From Noviherbaspirillum denitrificans (GTDB lineage: Bacteria > Pseudomonadota > Gammaproteobacteria > Burkholderiales > Burkholderiaceae_D), in NCBI RefSeq assembly GCF_002211445.1, contig NZ_LSTO01000001.1, forward strand, positions 4,365,460-4,407,074: a DNA stretch of 41,615 nt. The letters are read 5' to 3'. Positions 37,035 through 41,615 of the stretch are shown here, in pieces. Each line of letters begins with the position of its first letter. Position 1 is the first letter of the stretch. The notes beneath the pieces are model-generated. The model was given only the letters and a program-made list of their open reading frames with translations, was not told the DNA's origin and made no database searches. The translations under genes and the position numbers were made by a program.

Positions 37035-38726
37035 ATGCGAAAGAACCTGCCTGTTACGAATACCGAATACGAGATGCAGGACGGTCGACCGATCGTGTCG
37101 AAAACCGACCTGAAAGGGAAGATCACCTACGTCAACCCTTACTTCATCGAGGTCAGCGGTTACGACGAATCGGAACTGCTCGGCGCCCCCCACAATATCG
37201 TACGCCACCCCGACATGCCGGAGGCCGCCTTCAAGGACCTCTGGGACAGCCTCAAGCAGGGCGAAATATGGAGTGCGCCCGTCAAGAACCGCCGCAAGAA
37301 CGGCGACTACTACTGGGTCCTTGCCAACGTCACGCCGATCACCGAGAACGGGCAGGTGGTCGGCTACATGTCTGTAAGAACAAAGCCGACACGCGAGCAA
37401 GTGAAACTGGCAGAGGCGGCCTACGCCGAGATGCGTGAAGACAAGCACTCGCGCCTGGCTGTCGTGCGCGGACGCCTCGAACGCAGGGGACTGGCGGCGC
37501 TGCTGTCGAAGCTGGCCGCGATGCCGCTGCAAGTGCGTTGCGGATTGACGTCGGCAGTGCAGGTGCTCCTGATGGGCGCGCTGCTCGTCGCAGGACTGAT
37601 GGCCGACAAGGCGATGCCGTCGTGGACGCTGTGGGCCTTCGGCCTCTCCGCAGTGCTCAGCCTCCAGCTCTGGCTCTATATACAAGGCAACGTCGTCGCG
37701 CCGATCGCGAAGGCAACCAGCCTCGCGCAATCCCTCGCGGGCGGCGACCTCACCAGCAAGGCGGCATTCGACCAGCGTGGTGACATGGGCCGCCTGCTGC
37801 AGGCGCTGCAGCAGTTGAATGTGAACCTCATCGCCACCATCGGCGACATTCGCGCCAACGTCGAAGTCATCGATACCGCGACCGGCGAAATCGCCGCCGG
37901 CAACATGGACCTGTCGTCGCGTACCGAAGTGCAGGCATCGAGCCTTGAAGAAACCGCGTCGAGCATGGAAGAACTGGCATCGACGGTGACGCAGAATGCC
38001 ACCAGCGCGAAGGAAGCCAGTTCGCTCGCTGGCACGGCTTCATCGATTGCCGAAGAGGCGGGCAGGGCGGTGGAAGAAGTGGGACGCACGATGGAAGAGA
38101 TTTCGCGTTCCGCGAAGATGGTGGCGGAAATCACCGGCCTGATCGACGGCATTGCCTTCCAGACCAATATCCTCGCGCTCAATGCGGCGGTGGAGGCGGC
38201 GCGGGCGGGCGAAACGGGTCGCGGCTTTGCGGTCGTCGCCGAGGAAGTGCGCAACCTCGCGCAGCGTTCCGCATCGGCGGCCAAGGACATCAAGAACCTG
38301 ATCCAGGGATCCGTCGACAAGGTGGACGCAGGCAACGCGATGGTGGCCGGCGCGACGCGCACCGTGGCCCAGGTGGTGGAAGCGGTGGCGCGCCTGAATA
38401 CCATCGTCGGGGAAATCGCCCTTGCGGGCCAGGAACAATCGGACGGCATCCAGCAGGTCAACCAGGCGGTGTCGCAGATGGACCATGTGACACAGCAGAA
38501 TTCCGCACTCGTCGAAGAAGCGGCGGCGGCCACGGCGAGCCTGAATGAACAGGCCTTGCGCCTGAGCCACGCGGTGGCGGTCTTCAATACCTCCGCCGGC
38601 GGGCAGGCGCGCAAAGCGCGGCGCGACCCGCTCGCTTCGGCGACAGTCCGCAGCCTGCCGGCGCAGCGACAATCGGGCGCGCGCATCAGCGTTCGCAGGC
38701 AGGCAGCACTGCAGCACTCTGCATGA
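37035..38726 (+). CDS. aer: Aer-type PAS methyl-accepting chemotaxis protein
   Basis: Energy/redox-sensing chemoreceptor. The N-terminal PAS domain (about 10-118) keeps residues known from E. coli Aer to affect FAD binding, at the same numbers: Asn34, Arg57-His58-Pro59-Asp60 (IVRHPDMP) and Trp79 ([18 protein letters not shown]). Two adjacent membrane segments (about 170-190 and 195-217) form a hairpin with no periplasmic domain. A HAMP-like region (about 218-270) follows. The signalling domain has the hairpin tip [24 protein letters not shown] (about 370-393) and continues into [19 protein letters not shown]. There is no CheR-binding pentapeptide at the end; the tail is Arg/Ala/Ser-rich. GGGAG precedes the ATG. 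A GGDEF-EAL gene follows 38 bases later. Confidence 0.93.
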   Translation: MRKNLPVTNTEYEMQDGRPIVSKTDLKGKITYVNPYFIEVSGYDESELLGAPHNIVRHPDMPEAAFKDLWDSLKQGEIWSAPVKNRRKNGDYYWVLANVTPITENGQVVGYMSVRTKPTREQVKLAEAAYAEMREDKHSRLAVVRGRLERRGLAALLSKLAAMPLQVRCGLTSAVQVLLMGALLVAGLMADKAMPSWTLWAFGLSAVLSLQLWLYIQGNVVAPIAKATSLAQSLAGGDLTSKAAFDQRGDMGRLLQALQQLNVNLIATIGDIRANVEVIDTATGEIAAGNMDLSSRTEVQASSLEETASSMEELASTVTQNATSAKEASSLAGTASSIAEEAGRAVEEVGRTMEEISRSAKMVAEITGLIDGIAFQTNILALNAAVEAARAGETGRGFAVVAEEVRNLAQRSASAAKDIKNLIQGSVDKVDAGNAMVAGATRTVAQVVEAVARLNTIVGEIALAGQEQSDGIQQVNQAVSQMDHVTQQNSALVEEAAAATASLNEQALRLSHAVAVFNTSAGGQARKARRDPLASATVRSLPAQRQSGARISVRRQAALQHSA

Positions 38727-38764
38727 ACGCAAGAAGTCCCCGCATCGACTGAAGAGGGATCACC

Positions 38765-40879
38765 ATGGATGGACAGATCGTGTCGCGACGCCGCGGCAAG
38801 AACCCGGCGTTGCCATTCCTGCTGCAGCGTGCCATGGAGGCATGCGCCAATGCGGTAGTAGTGTGCCGCGCGACCGCGCCGGATTACGCGGTGGAATACG
38901 CCAATCCGGCCTTCGAACGCATGACCGGCTATGCCTGCGAAGAGCTGGTGGGAAAGAGCCTGCGCATCCTGCACCGGGGCGAGGCTGACCAGGAAGGCCT
39001 GACCGAGATCCGTGCCATCCTCCGTGAGCGGCGCGAGGGGCAGGTGACATTGCGCAACCAGCGCAAGGATGGGTCCGTCTTCTGGAGCGATCTCCATATT
39101 TCGCCGGTGCGCGATGCGAAGGGTTCAGTCACCCATTTTGTGGGCACCAAATGCGATGTGACGGAAACGCTGCGCTCGTTGCGCTTGCGCGAACGCGCGA
39201 TCGAGGCCAGCGTCAACGCCATCATCGTGTGCAGCGCGCAGGGACGGGGCTTTCCGGTGGAGTACGTCAATCCCGCGTTCGAGCGCATGACCGGCTATGC
39301 GCCGGGCGAGGTGATGGGGAAGAGCCTGCGGCTGCTGCATGGCAACGATGTCGAGCAGGAAGGACTGACGGAGATCCGCGCCATCCTCAGCGAACAGCGC
39401 GAGGGCCACGCAACGCTGCGCAACTACCGCAGGGACGGCTCGATGTTCTGGAGCGACCTGCACATCGCGCCGGTGCGTAACGAGAAGGGTGTCGTGACTC
39501 ACTTCGTGGCTGCCAAGTACGACGTGACCGAGACGCGCGCCTACCAGCAGGAACTGGAATACCAGGCGAACCACGATGCGCTGACCGGCCTGCCCAACCG
39601 CACCCTGTTGCACGACCGGCTGCTGTGCGCCATCGCGCGGGCACGTCGCGCGGACACCGGGTTCTCGGTTGCCTTCATCGACCTCGACCGGTTCAAGCTG
39701 GTCAACGACACCATGGGGCACACGGCCGGCGACCTGCTGCTCAAGCAGGTTGCGACGCGGCTGCAATCCCTGCTGCGCCATACCGATACGCTGGCCCGGC
39801 TGGGTGGCGACGAATTCATCCTGATCGTCGAACACCAGGAAGGCGGCGTACCCAATACACGCGTCGTGCAGCGCATGATGGACGAAGTGGCCAGGCCGCT
39901 GCATGTGCATGGGCAGACGTTCTTCATCACGGCCAGCATCGGCATCGCCAACTTCCCCGACGACGGCGAAGATCCGGAAGCGCTGATCATGCATGCCGAT
40001 ACCGCCATGTATCGTGCCAAGGAAACCGGGCGCAACAATTTCCAGTTCTATGAAAGAGGCCTGAACCAGCGCGCGATGGATCGCCTGCAGCTGGAAATGG
40101 AATTGCGCGTCGCGCTGGAGCATGGCCAGTTCTCGCTGCATTACCAACCGCAGGTTTGCCTGACGGAAGGCCGGGTGACCGGCATGGAAGCCCTGTTGCG
40201 GTGGAATCACCCGGACCTCGGTGCAGTGGCGCCGGCTCGCTTCATCGACCTTGCGGAAGAGACCGGCCTGATCGTGCCGATCGGCTACTGGGCGCTGCGC
40301 AGCGCCTGCCTGCAGAACAAGCGCTGGCAGGATGCGGGCCTGCCGAAGTTCCATGTCGCAGTCAATGTGTCGGCGCGGCAGTTTGCCGACAAGAACCTCG
40401 CGCAATGCATCACGTCCATCCTGCAAGAGACAGGACTGGAGCCGCGCTACCTCGAATTGGAACTCACCGAAAGCCTGGTGATGGACAACGTCGACCACAC
40501 GGTGAACGTGCTGTCCGCACTGAAGGACATCGGCGTGCGCGTGTCGATCGACGACTTCGGCACCGGCTACTCCAGCCTCAGCTACCTCAAACGCTTTCCG
40601 ATCGACATGCTCAAGATCGACCGCTCCTTTGTGCGCGATATTCTGCACGACCCGGATGATGCGGCAATCGTGCGCGCCATCATCTCGCTCGCGCACAGCC
40701 TGCGCATGGGCGTGATCGCCGAGGGTGTCGAGGATGCGCGCCAGCTCGACTACCTGCGGAAAAACCGCTGCAACCAAATCCAGGGTTACTACATCTCCCG
40801 GCCCGTGCCGGCGGACGACATCGATGCCTTCCTGCGGGCCGGCAATGCCGTTGCCATGGCAGCTGTCCTGGCCGCCTGA
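38765..40879 (+). CDS. PAS-PAS-GGDEF-EAL cyclic-di-GMP enzyme
   Basis: Cytoplasmic protein that can in principle both make and degrade cyclic-di-GMP. Two PAS domains (about 23-134 and 146-257) are close copies of each other: NPAFERMTGYA, MGKSLRLLH or VGKSLRILH, EGLTEIRAIL and DGSxFWSDLHI recur. The GGDEF domain (about 262-430) has DLDRFKLVND and RLGGDEF (347-351), and an intact inhibitory RxxD five residues before it (Arg338-Asp341). The EAL domain (about 440-690) keeps EALLRW (475), ELTES, DDFGTGYSS (596-604), KIDRSFV and IAEGVE, so both activities look possible. No membrane segment or signal peptide. GAGGGA lies before the ATG. It probably shares a transcript with the Aer-like gene. Confidence 0.95.
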   Translation: MDGQIVSRRRGKNPALPFLLQRAMEACANAVVVCRATAPDYAVEYANPAFERMTGYACEELVGKSLRILHRGEADQEGLTEIRAILRERREGQVTLRNQRKDGSVFWSDLHISPVRDAKGSVTHFVGTKCDVTETLRSLRLRERAIEASVNAIIVCSAQGRGFPVEYVNPAFERMTGYAPGEVMGKSLRLLHGNDVEQEGLTEIRAILSEQREGHATLRNYRRDGSMFWSDLHIAPVRNEKGVVTHFVAAKYDVTETRAYQQELEYQANHDALTGLPNRTLLHDRLLCAIARARRADTGFSVAFIDLDRFKLVNDTMGHTAGDLLLKQVATRLQSLLRHTDTLARLGGDEFILIVEHQEGGVPNTRVVQRMMDEVARPLHVHGQTFFITASIGIANFPDDGEDPEALIMHADTAMYRAKETGRNNFQFYERGLNQRAMDRLQLEMELRVALEHGQFSLHYQPQVCLTEGRVTGMEALLRWNHPDLGAVAPARFIDLAEETGLIVPIGYWALRSACLQNKRWQDAGLPKFHVAVNVSARQFADKNLAQCITSILQETGLEPRYLELELTESLVMDNVDHTVNVLSALKDIGVRVSIDDFGTGYSSLSYLKRFPIDMLKIDRSFVRDILHDPDDAAIVRAIISLAHSLRMGVIAEGVEDARQLDYLRKNRCNQIQGYYISRPVPADDIDAFLRAGNAVAMAAVLAA

Positions 40880-41143
40880 ACTGTTACCGGTTTGACACCG
40901 TATAAACATCGTGCCGGTGACCGGTGCGCGCTTGATCTAGGTCTATTTCCACAGCTTGCCGACCCGATTAAATAGCCGTAAGGCGATGATCGATGCTGGG
41001 TCGGTATCGTCTCCACGACATTCCGGCGGCCTGTCTTTCCGCATTGACGTCCGGTGCCTGTCGACAACCGCACAGGGGGCGCTGCCGTGGTCCAGGCACT
41101 CCCTCTTCAGCGCTGCCAAGAACAAGAACGGAAGGAGCACTGA
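40880..41143. other. Intergenic region after the GGDEF-EAL gene
   Basis: No gene, clear terminator or clear promoter is seen in these 264 bases. TTGACA at about 40891 lacks a -10 at the right distance. GGAAGGAG near 41130 is the ribosome site of the next gene. Confidence 0.4.
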
Positions 41144-41566
41144 ATGACGATTAGACGCGACGACCTTGTGGCTGCGGCAGCCGCCGGGCTCCTGCAGTAC
41201 CGGCAAGTTGATCCCTTGCTGGTGTTTCTCCTGCAGCGCGACATCACCGCGCAGCGACAGGCGATGCTGGCGCAGCAGGCGCGTCCCCGGCAGGTGCAGG
41301 GTGTGCATGCGCTGCTGTCGTTCATCCTGGGCGTGCTGGCGGTCATCACGGCCGCCATGTTCACCGTGCTGTTTTCCAGCCGGGCGGCGCATGCATTCGG
41401 CAGTGGCGCGTATGTGCTGTTTGCGCTGGCGTACATTGCGGCCGGCATGTCGATTGCCGCCTGGTTCCGCCGCCGCGGGTACGGCCGGCGACTGCGTTTG
41501 CTGTTTGCGGTGGTGCTGGCAACCGTGCCGCTGGCGGTGGTTGCGTTGCAGCAGGTGGCGACCTGA
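41144..41566 (+). CDS. Small hypothetical membrane protein
   Basis: A 140-residue integral inner-membrane protein with three predicted helices (about 55-78, 88-108 and 117-138) and a 50-residue cytoplasmic or soluble N-terminus. The N-terminal part (LVAAAAAGLLQYRQVDPLLVFLLQRDI) resembles the soluble start of DUF2157-type membrane proteins, but I cannot confirm this. A basic loop, RRRGYGRRLR, separates the last two helices. GGAAGGAG lies just upstream of the ATG. It is not closely linked to its neighbours. No function is assigned. Confidence 0.7.
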   Translation: MTIRRDDLVAAAAAGLLQYRQVDPLLVFLLQRDITAQRQAMLAQQARPRQVQGVHALLSFILGVLAVITAAMFTVLFSSRAAHAFGSGAYVLFALAYIAAGMSIAAWFRRRGYGRRLRLLFAVVLATVPLAVVALQQVAT

Positions 41567-41615
41567 CCTTGTAAGGTTTCTGCCTCCCCGCCAGACCAAG
41601 CTCCATTCCCGCCTG

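Noticed and set aside
39125-40909. Long minus-strand frame opposite the GGDEF-EAL gene
   Set aside because: The plus strand carries every GGDEF and EAL motif; the 594-codon opposite frame is a composition shadow.

Overview
The window is a stretch of high-GC betaproteobacterial chromosome. The gene order mrcA / pilMNOPQ / aroK-aroB / dgt, then kdsD-kdsC-lptC-lptA-lptB-rpoN-hpf, then uvrA / MFS / ssb, is typical of Burkholderiales. The protein sequences look most like Oxalobacteraceae (Herbaspirillum, Noviherbaspirillum or Massilia type). That placement rests on recognition of gene order and sequence, not on a search.

Layout. 1-1675 (minus): 5' part of mrcA (PBP1A), cut by the window edge. 1988-11851 (plus): one tightly packed run holding the type IV pilus assembly genes pilM, N, O, P and Q, a large Ig-like lipoprotein gene, aroK, aroB and a dNTPase gene; several neighbours overlap by ATGA or abut directly. 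11848-12933 (minus): a convergent HIBCH-type CoA hydrolase. 13088-18509 (minus): the LPS/sigma-54 operon kdsD, kdsC, lptC, lptA, lptB, rpoN, hpf, closed by a clear intrinsic terminator. 18708-21689 (plus): a CPA2 antiporter and an AEC transporter. 21686-24823 (minus): uvrA and acyP. 24932-26703 (plus): an MFS transporter and ssb, with a strong terminator.

The accessory part is 26770-33090, between ssb and glnS. It starts with about 300 gene-free bases rich in inverted repeats. Next come a small XRE regulator, diverging from an unknown gene across an inverted repeat, and a full IS21-family element (28017-30509) that lacks a target-site duplication and adjoins the orphan 3' end of a lost gene. 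These are followed by a cluster of REP-like repeats and an AT-rich minus-strand cluster: an SDH-type ClpP-fold protease, a UDG-like protein and a small unknown protein. This is the most likely place for an undescribed system, although no function can be proven from sequence.

After glnS (33143-34891, minus) come a lipoprotein built of three tandem beta-rich repeats, a SAM methyltransferase, an Aer-type PAS chemoreceptor, a PAS-PAS-GGDEF-EAL protein with both catalytic domains intact, and a small membrane protein.

Taken together the core genes serve the cell envelope (peptidoglycan, LPS transport, type IV pili), aromatic amino acid synthesis, DNA repair and replication. The right end is sensory and cyclic-di-GMP signalling that could feed into pilus and flagellar motility.
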